NCBI GenBank assembly: GCA_017521125.1
Contig: JAFXDV010000004.1
Coordinates: forward strand, 1-53,747
DNA from: Clostridia bacterium
Lineage (GTDB): Bacteria; Bacillota; Clostridia; Oscillospirales; Acutalibacteraceae
DNA length: 53,747 nt
Direction: 5' to 3'
A program made the translations under genes and the position numbers. Position 1 is the first letter of the stretch. Each line of letters begins with the position of its first letter. The notes beneath the pieces are model-generated. The model was not told the origin of the DNA, did not search any database, and saw only the letters and a program-made list of their open reading frames with translations. This document shows, one piece after another, positions 36,020-44,837 of the stretch.

Positions 36020-36870
36020 TGGATAGTATAATTAAATTTAATAACGTAACCTTCGAGTATGAAAGCGAAGAAAATACAAGTAAGGTTTTAGAAAATTTTT
36101 CTTTGGAAATCGAACGAGGAACCTTTAATGTAATTTTAGGTCATAACGGTTCGGGCAAATCAACATTGGCAAAACTGACAAATGGCCTTATTAAGGCGAA
36201 GTCAGGAGAAGTGCTTGTAAACGGTATGAGCACCATGGACGAAGAAAAAGAAATCGATATTAAAAGAACGGTTGGACTTGTTTTTCAGAATCCCGATAAT
36301 CAGATTGTTTCGTCAATAGTTGAGGAAGATGTAGCTTTTGGTCCTGAAAACTTAGGCCTTTCTCCCGAAGAATCACGAGAAAGAGTCGACAACGCCCTGA
36401 AAGCTACAGAAATGTATGAATTCAGAGATAAACCAACCCACAAGCTTTCAGGCGGACAAAAACAAAGAGTAGCCATTGCAGGTATTATCGCAATGGAACC
36501 GGAATGTATTGTACTTGATGAGCCTACCGCTATGCTTGACCCACGAGGTCGAAAAGAGGTATTAAATACAATACTAAAGCTCAATAAAGAAAAAAACATT
36601 ACAATAATTTTAATAACACACTTTATGGAAGAGGCAGAAAATGCTCATAGAGTTATTGTAATGAACGATGGTAAAGTTACAGCAGACGGCAAACCTTGCC
36701 AGGTTTTCGCTCAGACTGATGTAATTAAAGAAGCTGGTCTTGATTTACCTCAGACAACCGATTTGTTAAGTAAACTTAAAGAAAAAGGCTTTTCGGTTAG
36801 CGGGGGAATCATATCTGCAGATGAGTGTGTAAAAGAAGTATCTAAACTTCTTGATTTGGAGGAAATTTAG
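36019..36870 (+). CDS. ecfA1: ECF transporter ATPase EcfA1
   Basis: One of two ATPases of the energy-coupling module that powers vitamin and metal uptake with swappable S subunits. The 283-residue protein has Walker A GHNGSGKSTLAKLTNG (about residue 41), Q-loop VFQNPDNQIVSSIVEEDVAFG, signature LSGGQKQRVAIAG and Walker B IVLDEPTAMLDPRG. The FQNPDNQ loop with VEEDVAFGPENLG marks the CbiO/EcfA type. It starts within the stop of the methyltransferase gene and is followed at once by ecfA2. Confidence 0.94.
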   Translation: MDSIIKFNNVTFEYESEENTSKVLENFSLEIERGTFNVILGHNGSGKSTLAKLTNGLIKAKSGEVLVNGMSTMDEEKEIDIKRTVGLVFQNPDNQIVSSIVEEDVAFGPENLGLSPEESRERVDNALKATEMYEFRDKPTHKLSGGQKQRVAIAGIIAMEPECIVLDEPTAMLDPRGRKEVLNTILKLNKEKNITIILITHFMEEAENAHRVIVMNDGKVTADGKPCQVFAQTDVIKEAGLDLPQTTDLLSKLKEKGFSVSGGIISADECVKEVSKLLDLEEI

Positions 36871-37740
36871 TTGTCATTTTTGAAGGTAGAAGGCCTTACC
36901 CATATATTCGGCGAAGGCACTCCGTACAGTAAAACTGCAATTAAAAACGTGTCTTTTTCATTGGAAAAAGGCGAAATACTTGGTATAATAGGTCATACAG
37001 GTTCAGGAAAATCTACATTAGTTTCTCACCTGAATGGTCTTATGAAAGCAACCTCAGGCAAGGTTTTAATTGACTCAAAAGATATTTGGGAAAACCCAAA
37101 GGAAATTAAAAAGGTAAGGTCGAAGGTTGGCCTTGTTTTCCAATATCCGGAATATCAGCTTTTTGAAGAAACTGTTTTTAAGGATATTGCTTTTGGTCCT
37201 AAAAATATCGGAATGACCGATGAACAAATTACCGGTAGCGTTTTAAATGCGGCAAAACTAATGAAAATTAAAGATGAGCTATTGGAAAAATCGCCTTTTG
37301 ATTTATCGGGTGGACAAAAGCGAAGGGTTGCTATTGCAGGCGTAATGGCGATGGAACCTGAAATCATTGTATTTGATGAGCCAACAGCAGGACTTGACCC
37401 TAAGGGCAGAGAAACCATTTTCAAAGCAATATACGACTATCGTAAAGAGCATAACGCCACAGTTGTTATCGTTTCACACAGTATGGAAGATATTGCAGCA
37501 GTTTGCGATAAGGTTCTTGTTATGAATGGCGGCGAGGTGGCTCATTTCGGCACCACAAGAGAGGTTTTTTCTAACCTCGACGATTTGAAAAAAATGGGAC
37601 TTAACGTTCCTTTGATTACAAATGTTATGCTTGAACTAAAAGCTAAATATAAAAAGCTTGATGCAAATGTGCTAACTGTAGATGAGGCAGTTAACTCTCT
37701 TCTCAAACTTTTAGTTAAGGGGGGAAAAGAAAATGCTTAA
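36871..37740 (+). CDS. ecfA2: ECF transporter ATPase EcfA2
   Basis: Second ATPase of the energy-coupling module, paired with EcfA1. The start is TTG, set by GGAGG at 36859-36863, seven bases upstream, and lying directly after the ecfA1 stop. The 289-residue protein has GHTGSGKSTLVSHLNG, FQYPEYQLFEETVFKDIAFG (the EcfA2 Q-loop form), LSGGQKRRVAIAG and IIVFDEPTAGLDPKG. The 3' end overlaps ecfT by 8 bases. Confidence 0.94.
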   Translation: MSFLKVEGLTHIFGEGTPYSKTAIKNVSFSLEKGEILGIIGHTGSGKSTLVSHLNGLMKATSGKVLIDSKDIWENPKEIKKVRSKVGLVFQYPEYQLFEETVFKDIAFGPKNIGMTDEQITGSVLNAAKLMKIKDELLEKSPFDLSGGQKRRVAIAGVMAMEPEIIVFDEPTAGLDPKGRETIFKAIYDYRKEHNATVVIVSHSMEDIAAVCDKVLVMNGGEVAHFGTTREVFSNLDDLKKMGLNVPLITNVMLELKAKYKKLDANVLTVDEAVNSLLKLLVKGGKENA

Positions 37741-38542
37741 AGATATAACTTTCGGACAGTATTTTCCCTCAAATTCAGTTGTTCATAAATTAGATGCAAG
37801 GGTAAAACTGGTTTTACTCGTTTTGCAGATAGTTACCATTTTTATATGCAAAAATTTTGTATCATTAGGTATTATCGCACTATTTACATTGGTGGTATTA
37901 TTCTTTACAAAGATACCAATAAAGCTATATTTTAAAAGCATAAAGGTTATAATTCCAATAATTATCTTTACCGCAATTTTAAATGTTTTCTATATTAAAA
38001 CCGGTGTAGTGCTTTTAAGCTTTTGGAAAATCACCATCTGGTCTGACGGTATAACAAAAGCAATCTTTATGGCAGCAAGAGTGCTTATTTTGATTCTTAT
38101 AAGCTCGGTGCTAACCTACACAACAACACCTAACGACCTAACAGACGGAATAGAAAGACTTCTAAAACCTCTTAAATTTATAGGTCTTGGACAGGCTGTT
38201 CATACAATGTCTATGATGATGACCATAGCTTTAAGATTTATTCCTACTCTTATTGAAGAAACTGATAAAATAATGAGTGCCCAAAAGGCGAGAGGTGCAG
38301 ATTTAGAATCTGGCGGTATTGTTCAGAAGGTAAAAGCGCTTCTGCCCATTCTCATACCTCTTCTTATTTCTTCTGTAAGACGTGCTTATGAACTTGCTGA
38401 GGCAATGGAGTGTCGTTGTTATAACGGCGGCAAGGGAAGAATTCGAATGAAGAGACTTAAAATGGCTCTTAAAGACTATATATCGGTACTGCTTTGCGTT
38501 GTTGTATTAGGTTTTATAATTGTAGCAAATAACTTGTTTTAG
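37733..38542 (+). CDS. ecfT: ECF transporter transmembrane subunit EcfT
   Basis: Membrane scaffold joining the EcfA ATPases to S subunits. The 269-residue protein starts with the N-terminal HKLDARVKL block, has about five to six helices, and carries the two coupling-helix Ala-Arg-Gly type motifs, AQKARGADLESGG and EAMECRCYNGG. No S subunit gene is adjacent, as usual for group II modules that serve several S subunits coded elsewhere. Confidence 0.94.
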   Translation: MLKDITFGQYFPSNSVVHKLDARVKLVLLVLQIVTIFICKNFVSLGIIALFTLVVLFFTKIPIKLYFKSIKVIIPIIIFTAILNVFYIKTGVVLLSFWKITIWSDGITKAIFMAARVLILILISSVLTYTTTPNDLTDGIERLLKPLKFIGLGQAVHTMSMMMTIALRFIPTLIEETDKIMSAQKARGADLESGGIVQKVKALLPILIPLLISSVRRAYELAEAMECRCYNGGKGRIRMKRLKMALKDYISVLLCVVVLGFIIVANNLF

Positions 38543-38552
38543 TAGGTGTAAA

Positions 38553-39287
38553 ATGAAAAGAGTTGTACTGAAAATTTCATATTTAGGTACCGCTTATCAC
38601 GGTTGGCAGGTTCAACCTAACGGAATAACTATCCAAGAAACCATGCAAAACGCCTTGGAGAAAATGTATAAAAAAAGACCTGACCTTACAGGCTGTAGCC
38701 GCACTGATGCAGGTGTTCACGCCAACGAATTTTATTGTCACTATGATACCGACCAAGAAATTAACGAAAGAGGTATTGTTTTAGGTCTTAATGCTCTTTT
38801 ACCCCAGGATATATCAGTGTTGGATGCTAAATATGTGGATAGCGATTTTCACGTGCGATATAACGCAAAGGGCAAAAATTACATTTACAAAATTTATAAT
38901 AAAGAGCTTAAAAATCCATTTATTTCTGATAGAGCCTTGCATATAGCAAGACCTCTCAATATAGATAAAATGAATGAGTTTTGCAAAGAAATTTGTGGAA
39001 CACACGATTTTTATGGTTTTTCTTCTTCGGGAAGAACCGTAACGGATACAGTCAGAACAATCAAGGAATGTTTTGTTTATAAGGATGGCGACGAGGTTAT
39101 TCTTTCTGTAACCGCAGATGGCTTTTTGTATAATATGGTAAGAATCATAACAGGTACAGCAATTGCTGTTTCCGATGGCATAATTAATCCTTATGACACT
39201 AAAGAAATTTTAAAATCTAAGGAAAGAAACAGAGCAGGGATAACCGTTGCTCCTCACGGATTATATTTGAACAAAGTATTTTATTAA
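38553..39287 (+). CDS. truA: tRNA pseudouridine(38-40) synthase TruA
   Basis: Makes pseudouridine at positions 38-40 of the tRNA anticodon stem. The 244-residue protein has YLGTAYHGWQVQPNG, the catalytic Asp52 in GCSRTDAGVHA, and YNAKGKNYIYKIYN, all family blocks. The gene directly follows ecfT, an order seen widely in Clostridia (ecfA-ecfA-ecfT-truA), so they are probably co-transcribed. Confidence 0.95.
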   Translation: MKRVVLKISYLGTAYHGWQVQPNGITIQETMQNALEKMYKKRPDLTGCSRTDAGVHANEFYCHYDTDQEINERGIVLGLNALLPQDISVLDAKYVDSDFHVRYNAKGKNYIYKIYNKELKNPFISDRALHIARPLNIDKMNEFCKEICGTHDFYGFSSSGRTVTDTVRTIKECFVYKDGDEVILSVTADGFLYNMVRIITGTAIAVSDGIINPYDTKEILKSKERNRAGITVAPHGLYLNKVFY

Positions 39288-39299
39288 AGGACTTTTACA

Positions 39300-40634
39300 A
39301 TGGCAGATTACAAAAAGAAGCAAATTAAACACAAGGTAAAACCTAAATCTGTTAAAAAAACCCATTCTGCACCTCAGGATATTAAAATGGGCAGGGCGAA
39401 GCCTGCAACAAAAAAACAAACAAAAAAAGCAACTCAAAAGGTTCAAAAGCCAAAAAGACCAGTTGGGTTTAGTATTCCTGAATTTAATATAATCAAGGGT
39501 AAGAAGCTCGAAAAAATCAAAAAAAACGCCTTTTCTGTAATCGTAATAATAGTTTTATTGTGCATATATTTAATAGTGTGCACTCTGCACCCTGTGGGGC
39601 TTGTAGAATATTTGACCCACTGCTATGCAAGAATTGGGAGCGGAAGGGGATATGAGATTTCCATCACAGGCGGCGAGACATTAAACACTGTGCAGAAATC
39701 AAATTACTATTATGTATTATCAGAAAATAACCTAGAAGCCTATAATAACGGAGGCAGAAACATATTTTCAGTTCAACATGGTTTCTCAAGACCGGTCTTA
39801 AAAACAGGGGATACAAGATTCTTGGTTTATAGCCAGGGCGAAAAGGTTTTAAAGGTCCATACTTTTAACGGACTACGTCACACTTATAATTTAGATAATA
39901 GTATTTTAACTGCTAACATATCTAAAAGCGGAGCGATAGCCATAGCTACAAAAACGGAAGGCTACGAATCTAAAGTTACTGTCTACAACAAAAACGATAA
40001 GAAGCTTTATGAATGGTTTAGTACAGATGAAACGGTTACCTCAGTATGTCTTAATGATAGTGGGAAACGCCTTGCAGTAGCTACGGTAAAAGTGAGTGGA
40101 GGAGCCTTTGTCTCTAAGATTTATATTCTAAAGTTTAATTCTGCAAATCCTGTCAAAACCTTTGAATTTAACGGCGAAATTATTTATAATCTAAATAATT
40201 CAGGCGGAAATAATATATATGCAGTTTTTGAAAAAAGAATTGAATTTATCAATGTTTTAAGTGGAAAGAAAAAAGAGAATTCGTCCGATTACTCTTTAAA
40301 CATCGCCAAAAGAATTGGAAATCATGTTATAACTGTAAATACACTTGATGCAAACAAAAGTGAATCTAATATTTTCGTTTATACCCTTGGTGGTTCGCTT
40401 GTTGCAAACTTTGAGGTGAATGGTACTATTTCAGATGTTTCTATGAAAAATAGACGGCTGCATCTTTTGACCGACTCAGGAGTGGTTATTACCGATATGT
40501 CAGGCAAATTATTGAGCAAGGCTCAGTGCAGTTTTGATGTTAAAAATATTATTGCTCTTTCTGATAAATCGGTTGTGGGAATCAGCAATAATTTAATTGA
40601 TAAGTATCTTTACGAACAAATGGAGGAAAAATAA
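39300..40634 (+). CDS. DUF5711-like membrane-anchored beta-propeller protein
   Basis: A 444-residue protein with a strongly basic, lysine-rich cytoplasmic start (residues 1-75), one membrane helix (about 77-96, FSVIVIIVLLCIYLIVC), and an outside part of repeated beta-strand blades (YYYVLSENNLEAYNNGGRNI, TRFLVYSQGEKVLKV, KRLAVATVKVSGG). This is the layout I know from DUF5711 proteins of Clostridia, often next to cvpA. Function unknown; a role at the cell envelope or division is possible. The stop overlaps the start of the cvpA-like gene by one base. Confidence 0.75.
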   Translation: MADYKKKQIKHKVKPKSVKKTHSAPQDIKMGRAKPATKKQTKKATQKVQKPKRPVGFSIPEFNIIKGKKLEKIKKNAFSVIVIIVLLCIYLIVCTLHPVGLVEYLTHCYARIGSGRGYEISITGGETLNTVQKSNYYYVLSENNLEAYNNGGRNIFSVQHGFSRPVLKTGDTRFLVYSQGEKVLKVHTFNGLRHTYNLDNSILTANISKSGAIAIATKTEGYESKVTVYNKNDKKLYEWFSTDETVTSVCLNDSGKRLAVATVKVSGGAFVSKIYILKFNSANPVKTFEFNGEIIYNLNNSGGNNIYAVFEKRIEFINVLSGKKKENSSDYSLNIAKRIGNHVITVNTLDANKSESNIFVYTLGGSLVANFEVNGTISDVSMKNRRLHLLTDSGVVITDMSGKLLSKAQCSFDVKNIIALSDKSVVGISNNLIDKYLYEQMEEK

Positions 40635-41329
40635 TGAATATAATTTTAGATGTTGTCGTTGTTGCAATTGTGTTAATTTGTGCGTTCTTATCTGCAAAAC
40701 GTGGTTTTGTCCGTGCGTTATTAGAAACGGTAGGTTTTGTATTGGCTATTATGATTGCCATAAATATTTCCTCTCCGGTTGCAGATTTTGTTTATGATAA
40801 AGTGGTAAGCCCTACAATTGAAAAAAAGGTAGTTACTACTATTGATGAGGCTACGAGTGGCACATCTGCTGCAATAACCGATACTATTTGGGAAAAACTT
40901 CCTAAATTTGTTTCAAATGCGGCTGAGAAATCTGGTGTTACAAAGGACACAGTTTCAAACAAGCTTGTAAGCGGAACAGACAGTGCGGCAATAGCTCAAA
41001 ATATTTCGCAAGAGATCTTAGCTCCTATAGTAACAACAGTAATAAAGTACATAGCAACCGCAGTCTTGTTCTTGATTCTATTATTTGTTGTTAAATTACT
41101 TGCAAGAATAATAAATAAACTTTTCAAAAAATCTTTATTTGGTGGTGCTAATGCAGCTCTTGGCGGAGTTTTGGGTGCTGCGAAAGGTGCTATTTATGCA
41201 ATTTTGTTTTGCATAATTGTTTCGCTACTAACCAATGTTTCCAAGGATAATTTCTTTATAACTAACGAAATCATTGAAAACACCACCGTTTTCAAGTTTA
41301 TACTTAATTTAATTCCATTTAAATTTTAG
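40634..41329 (+). CDS. CvpA-family membrane protein
   Basis: A 231-residue protein with four hydrophobic segments and the CvpA start pattern DVVVVAIVLICAFLSAKRGF (Lys-Arg-Gly before the second helix). The middle soluble loop (about 65-130) is longer than in E. coli CvpA, a form common in Firmicutes. CvpA is linked to colicin V export and envelope stress, its exact job is unclear. It starts within the stop of the DUF5711-like gene, so both are translated together. Confidence 0.82.
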   Translation: MNIILDVVVVAIVLICAFLSAKRGFVRALLETVGFVLAIMIAINISSPVADFVYDKVVSPTIEKKVVTTIDEATSGTSAAITDTIWEKLPKFVSNAAEKSGVTKDTVSNKLVSGTDSAAIAQNISQEILAPIVTTVIKYIATAVLFLILLFVVKLLARIINKLFKKSLFGGANAALGGVLGAAKGAIYAILFCIIVSLLTNVSKDNFFITNEIIENTTVFKFILNLIPFKF

Positions 41330-41354
41330 TACATAAAAGGATAAAAAACAGATT

Positions 41355-41915
41355 ATGAGAAAAATTTTTACTATTCCAAACATAATTTCTATTTTTCGCT
41401 TAATATTGATTCCTGTTTTTGTTTTCTTTTATTTTAAAGAAAGCATAGAAAACCATCTTTTTTGGGCAATATTTATAATAGTGTTAAGCGGCTTCAGTGA
41501 CGTGGTAGATGGCTTTATTGCAAGAAGATTTAATATGATTTCAGACCTTGGAAAGGTAATTGACCCTATTGCAGACAAGCTTACTCAGGTCGTGGCGCTT
41601 TTGTGTCTTGCCATTAAGCATACAGCAATAATTCCTGCCTTTATAGTGCTTTTTGTTAAAGAACTTCTGACAATGTTTGTCGCAATTCACCTTTTTGCAA
41701 GTGGAACAAAGCCTATCTCTTCAAAATGGTGGGGCAAGCTATCAACCGTAATAATTTTTATAACGATGTTTTATGCTATAGTTATGGACATTTATACTGT
41801 ACCTGCTTTCGTTCTTTATATGCTTATAGTTGCTTCTGTTGTATGTATGAGCATTTCGGTAACAGGATATTTTAGAATGTTTTTCGGACAAGTTAAAGGA
41901 GAAAATACTAAATGA
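41355..41915 (+). CDS. pgsA: CDP-diacylglycerol--glycerol-3-phosphate phosphatidyltransferase
   Basis: Makes phosphatidylglycerol-phosphate, the precursor of phosphatidylglycerol and cardiolipin, in the membrane. The 186-residue protein has the CDP-alcohol transferase motif D-G-x2-A-R-x8-G-x3-D, seen here as DGFIARRFNMISDLGKVIDP, within about five helices, and starts with the usual IPNIISIFRLILIPVF. It ends overlapping the clpE-like gene by 4 bases. Confidence 0.93.
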   Translation: MRKIFTIPNIISIFRLILIPVFVFFYFKESIENHLFWAIFIIVLSGFSDVVDGFIARRFNMISDLGKVIDPIADKLTQVVALLCLAIKHTAIIPAFIVLFVKELLTMFVAIHLFASGTKPISSKWWGKLSTVIIFITMFYAIVMDIYTVPAFVLYMLIVASVVCMSISVTGYFRMFFGQVKGENTK

Positions 41916-44182
41916 TGAGATTATGCTCAAAGTGTCAAAAAAGGCCTGCCGTTGTCTTTATTTCTGACCCCGCACAGCAAAACGGCGAGCCTAAGGGACT
42001 TTGTATTGTTTGTGCAAAGGATATGGGTGTAAAACCCATTAACGATATGCTCAGCAAAATGAATATTACTGATGATGATATTGAGCAAATGAGCGAACAG
42101 TTTATGGAAATCATGGGAGATAATCCTGAGGAGGACTTCGACCTTGGTACTGCTCCTGCTTTTCCGTTTTTAAATAATCTTTTCGGGGATATGTCGCCTA
42201 AAAAAGACGCTGAAGAAAAAACTGATACCAAGGAAAAGAACGGAAAAAAAGCAGAAAATGTAAAGCGCAGAAAATATATAGACCAGTATTGCACAAATTT
42301 GACCCAAAGAGCTAAAGATGGCAAACTTGACGTAATAATCGGTAGAGAAAACGAGCTATATCGTACTATTCAGATTCTTAGTCGCCGCACCAAGAACAAT
42401 CCTTGCCTTATTGGCGAGCCCGGTGTTGGTAAAACCGCAATTGCGGAGGGCTTGGCTTTAAAAATTGCAGAAGGAAGAGCACCTGCAAGGCTTAACGATA
42501 AGCAGATAATGCTTTTAGACTTAACAGGACTTGTTGCAGGAACTCAGTTCAGAGGACAGTTTGAAAGTCGAGTAAAAGGTCTTGTTGAAGAGATTAAAAA
42601 GGATGGAAATATAATTCTTTTTATCGATGAAATTCATAACCTTGTGGGAGCAGGCGATTCTGCCGAGGGCTCAATGAATGCGGCAAATATCTTAAAACCG
42701 GCACTGTCTCGTGGTGAAATTCAGGTTATTGGCGCTACAACCTTTAAGGAATATAGAAAATATATTGAAAAGGATACAGCCCTTGAACGTCGTTTCCAAC
42801 CTGTTATTATTGAGGAAAACTCAATCGAAGACTCAGTTCAGATTCTATCAGGTGTAAAGGGATATTATGAGGGATATCATAACGTTACGGTAAGCGACGA
42901 GCTTATTAGAAAAATCGTAACACTCTCTGAGAGATATGTTAGCGATAGATTTTTACCTGATAAGGCTATTGACCTTTTGGATGAGGCTTGTGCTTGTGCA
43001 AGTCTTGAAAATAGTGCGGTAGATGAACTTTACTCGGTTAATAAAAAGATAAAAGAAAATCAGATAGAACTCGAAAGATTAGAGGCAGATGTCGATAATC
43101 CTAATTATGAAAAACAGGCGCTTATTAAATCTGAACTTGAAAAATTTAAAAACAGGGCCGAAGAACTTTATGTGCCTGCTTCCAATAATGCAGTTTCTGA
43201 GATGGACGTGGCTAAGGTTATTGAGCTTTGGACGGGAATTCCTGCCTCAAAAATTGAGGAAAGTGATTTAAAGAAGATTAGTAAATTAGAGGAGAAAATT
43301 AAGGAGAGAATTATCGGTCAGGACGAGGCTGCAAAACTTGTTGCCGCTGCCGTTAAACGTTCGAGAGTTCAGACAACTCCTCACAGACGACCTGCTTCAT
43401 TTATATTTGTAGGACCGACAGGCGTTGGGAAAACAGAGCTTGTAAAGGTTCTTTCAACTGAGCTTTTCAATACACCGGAAACTCTCATCAGACTAGATAT
43501 GTCTGAGTTTATGGAAAAACACTCTGTATCAAAGCTTATAGGAGCGCCTCCCGGATACGTGGGATATGATGATGCAGGACAGTTAACTGAAAAGATTAGA
43601 AGAAAACCATATTCCGTAGTGCTTTTTGATGAGATTGAAAAGGCACATCCTGACGTTATGAACCTTTTGTTGCAAATTCTTGATGACGGTGTAGTGACCG
43701 ATGCTCAGGGCAGAAAGGTAAATTTTGAAAATACCATAATAGTTATGACTTCAAATGCAGGAAGCAATAAAAGGGATAACCTTATGGGATTTGGAAAAAC
43801 CGAAAAGGAAACGAGCAGAGAAAAGGCAGTTGCCGCTTTAGAAGAGTTCTTACGTCCAGAGTTTATTGCAAGAGTGGACGAAATTGTTGCTTTTGCACCT
43901 CTTGGCAAGGAAAGTCTTACAAAAATTGCTGCGCTTATGCTTTCCGACCTGAAAAATGTTATAGAGGAAAAGGGAATAAACCTTAACTTCGATGAAAAGG
44001 CTTGTGAGCTTCTTGCGGCCCAGAGCGATGGAGCTAAAAGCGGAGCAAGAGAACTGAGAAATAGAATCCGTAGAAGCGTTGAAGACAGGATAGTAGATTT
44101 AATTATTGATAACACAGATAAAGACATTAAAACTATCCTTGTCACCGCAGAAAATGATCAAATAAAAATTTCTCAAAATTAG
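41912..44182 (+). CDS. ClpE-like AAA+ ATPase with N-terminal zinc finger
   Basis: A 756-residue Clp/HSP100 protein that would unfold substrates for ClpP. Instead of the Clp_N repeats of ClpC it opens with a zinc finger (C5, C8, C31, C34: LCSKC and LCIVCAKD) and an acidic linker, the plan of ClpE/McsA-type proteins. D1 has Walker A GEPGVGKTAIAEG (about 168-180) and Walker B ILFIDEIHNLVGAG; a short middle coiled coil follows; D2 has GPTGVGKTELVK and LLQILDDG. Start ATG 41912 has AGGAG upstream, overlapping pgsA. No ctsR/mcsB neighbours are present. It could equally be annotated ClpC-like. Confidence 0.85.
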   Translation: MMRLCSKCQKRPAVVFISDPAQQNGEPKGLCIVCAKDMGVKPINDMLSKMNITDDDIEQMSEQFMEIMGDNPEEDFDLGTAPAFPFLNNLFGDMSPKKDAEEKTDTKEKNGKKAENVKRRKYIDQYCTNLTQRAKDGKLDVIIGRENELYRTIQILSRRTKNNPCLIGEPGVGKTAIAEGLALKIAEGRAPARLNDKQIMLLDLTGLVAGTQFRGQFESRVKGLVEEIKKDGNIILFIDEIHNLVGAGDSAEGSMNAANILKPALSRGEIQVIGATTFKEYRKYIEKDTALERRFQPVIIEENSIEDSVQILSGVKGYYEGYHNVTVSDELIRKIVTLSERYVSDRFLPDKAIDLLDEACACASLENSAVDELYSVNKKIKENQIELERLEADVDNPNYEKQALIKSELEKFKNRAEELYVPASNNAVSEMDVAKVIELWTGIPASKIEESDLKKISKLEEKIKERIIGQDEAAKLVAAAVKRSRVQTTPHRRPASFIFVGPTGVGKTELVKVLSTELFNTPETLIRLDMSEFMEKHSVSKLIGAPPGYVGYDDAGQLTEKIRRKPYSVVLFDEIEKAHPDVMNLLLQILDDGVVTDAQGRKVNFENTIIVMTSNAGSNKRDNLMGFGKTEKETSREKAVAALEEFLRPEFIARVDEIVAFAPLGKESLTKIAALMLSDLKNVIEEKGINLNFDEKACELLAAQSDGAKSGARELRNRIRRSVEDRIVDLIIDNTDKDIKTILVTAENDQIKISQN

Positions 44183-44192
44183 AAAAAAACTA

Positions 44193-44232
44193 TTGACTAA
44201 CGGCAAGAATTGTGCTATTATAATTCTTGCCG
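44193..44232 (+). promoter_or_regulatory. tRNA promoter with perfect palindrome across the -10 box
   Basis: TTGACT (44193-44198), 17-base spacer, TATTAT (44216-44221) with TGC extension, 19 bases before tRNA-Gly. An 11-base perfect inverted repeat, CGGCAAGAATT (44201-44211) with AATTCTTGCCG (44222-44232), is centred on the -10 box. There is no T-run after it, so it is not a classical terminator for the clpE-like gene. Confidence 0.7.
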
Positions 44233-44240
44233 TAATAAAT

Positions 44241-44315
44241 GCGGGTGTTGTTCAACGGCTAGAATGCCAGCCTTCCAAGCTGGAGACGTGGGTTCGATTC
44301 CCATCACCCGCTCCA
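44241..44315 (+). tRNA. tRNA-Gly (anticodon TCC)
   Basis: Acceptor GCGGGTG pairs with CACCCGC, discriminator T, CCA encoded. Anticodon stem CCAGC/GCTGG encloses loop CTTCCAA, giving anticodon TCC (codons GGA/GGG). The T-loop TTCGATT is present. Confidence 0.95.
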
Positions 44316-44318
44316 TTA

Positions 44319-44346
44319 CCCTCAAAAGTAACTGAGGGCTTTTTTT
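44319..44346 (+). terminator. Terminator-like hairpin between tRNA-Gly and tRNA-Arg
   Basis: Stem CCCTCA (44319-44324) with TGAGGG (44333-44338) and a seven-T run. tRNA-Arg begins only ten bases later and has no separate obvious promoter, so readthrough is likely. Confidence 0.65.
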
Positions 44347-44356
44347 ATGGTAATCT

Positions 44357-44433
44357 GCGCTGATAGCTCAGCTGGATAGAGCATCTGCCTTCTAAGCAGA
44401 GGGTCGGGGGTTCGAGTCCCTTTCAGCGTGCCA
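44357..44433 (+). tRNA. tRNA-Arg (anticodon TCT)
   Basis: Acceptor GCGCTGA pairs with TCAGCGT (one G-U), discriminator G, CCA encoded. Anticodon stem TCTGC/GCAGA encloses CTTCTAA, giving anticodon TCT (codons AGA/AGG). The T-stem GGGGG/CCCTT has two G-U pairs. Confidence 0.95.
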
Positions 44434-44480
44434 ATTAAAGAGGAACGTTGCCGCAAGGTAATGTTCCTCTTTAATTTTTA
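44434..44480 (+). terminator. Terminator after tRNA-Arg
   Basis: Stem ATTAAAGAGGAAC (44434-44446) with GTTCCTCTTTAAT (44463-44475), followed by T residues. Confidence 0.85.
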
Positions 44481-44484
44481 TGTT

Positions 44485-44710
44485 AGGGACTCGAACCCTG
44501 AGAGGGCATACACCGTTAAGAAAAACAGTCCGTGCGACTGTTTTTTAGGTGGATGGTGTGCAGTCGGGTACCGAATGCAAAGCATTGGGTCGACAAGCAG
44601 ATAAGACGCAAAGCGGATTTGTCCCTTTCAGCGTGCCAAATAAAAAGGAATCAATCCGAAGGGATTGGTTCCTTTTTATTTTTGTAGAATGGAGGAAGGG
44701 ACTCGAAGTC
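44485..44710 (+). repeat. tRNA-Arg-derived tail repeat: inverted T-arm, direct 3'-end copy, second terminator
   Basis: AGGGACTCGAACCC (44485-44498) is the exact reverse complement of tRNA-Arg 44408-44421. A hairpin AAAAACAGTC/GACTGTTTTT with T-run lies at 44521-44546. GTCCCTTTCAGCGTGCCAA (44621-44639) is an exact copy of the tRNA 3' end (44416-44434), 205 bases downstream. A second long terminator stem follows (44639-44680), then another inverted T-arm piece AGGGACTCGAA (44697-44707). An apparent reading frame over 44549-44812 runs through these repeats and is not considered a gene. Nothing further is seen up to 44820. Confidence 0.8.
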
Positions 44711-44837
44711 AAACTTTTGATAAAAAAACACAGTAGAGTCCCACTCTACAGTACAGAGAGTATGAATATAGTTAGTAGATGGACAAAAACTTATAATAAT
44801 GATACCATATGAATTAAAATGAAAGGTAGGTTCATCT

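Noticed and set aside
44201..44232. The palindrome as an intrinsic terminator of the clpE-like gene.
   Set aside because: No T-run follows, and the -10 box of the tRNA promoter lies exactly in its centre.
44416..44639. The duplicated tRNA-Arg 3' end as attL/attR of an integrated island.
   Set aside because: Only about 200 bases lie between the copies, no integrase or cargo is present, and each copy carries its own terminator.
44549..44812. An 87-codon open frame behind tRNA-Arg.
   Set aside because: It crosses the tRNA tail copy and the second terminator, has no ribosome site, and shows no protein-like pattern.
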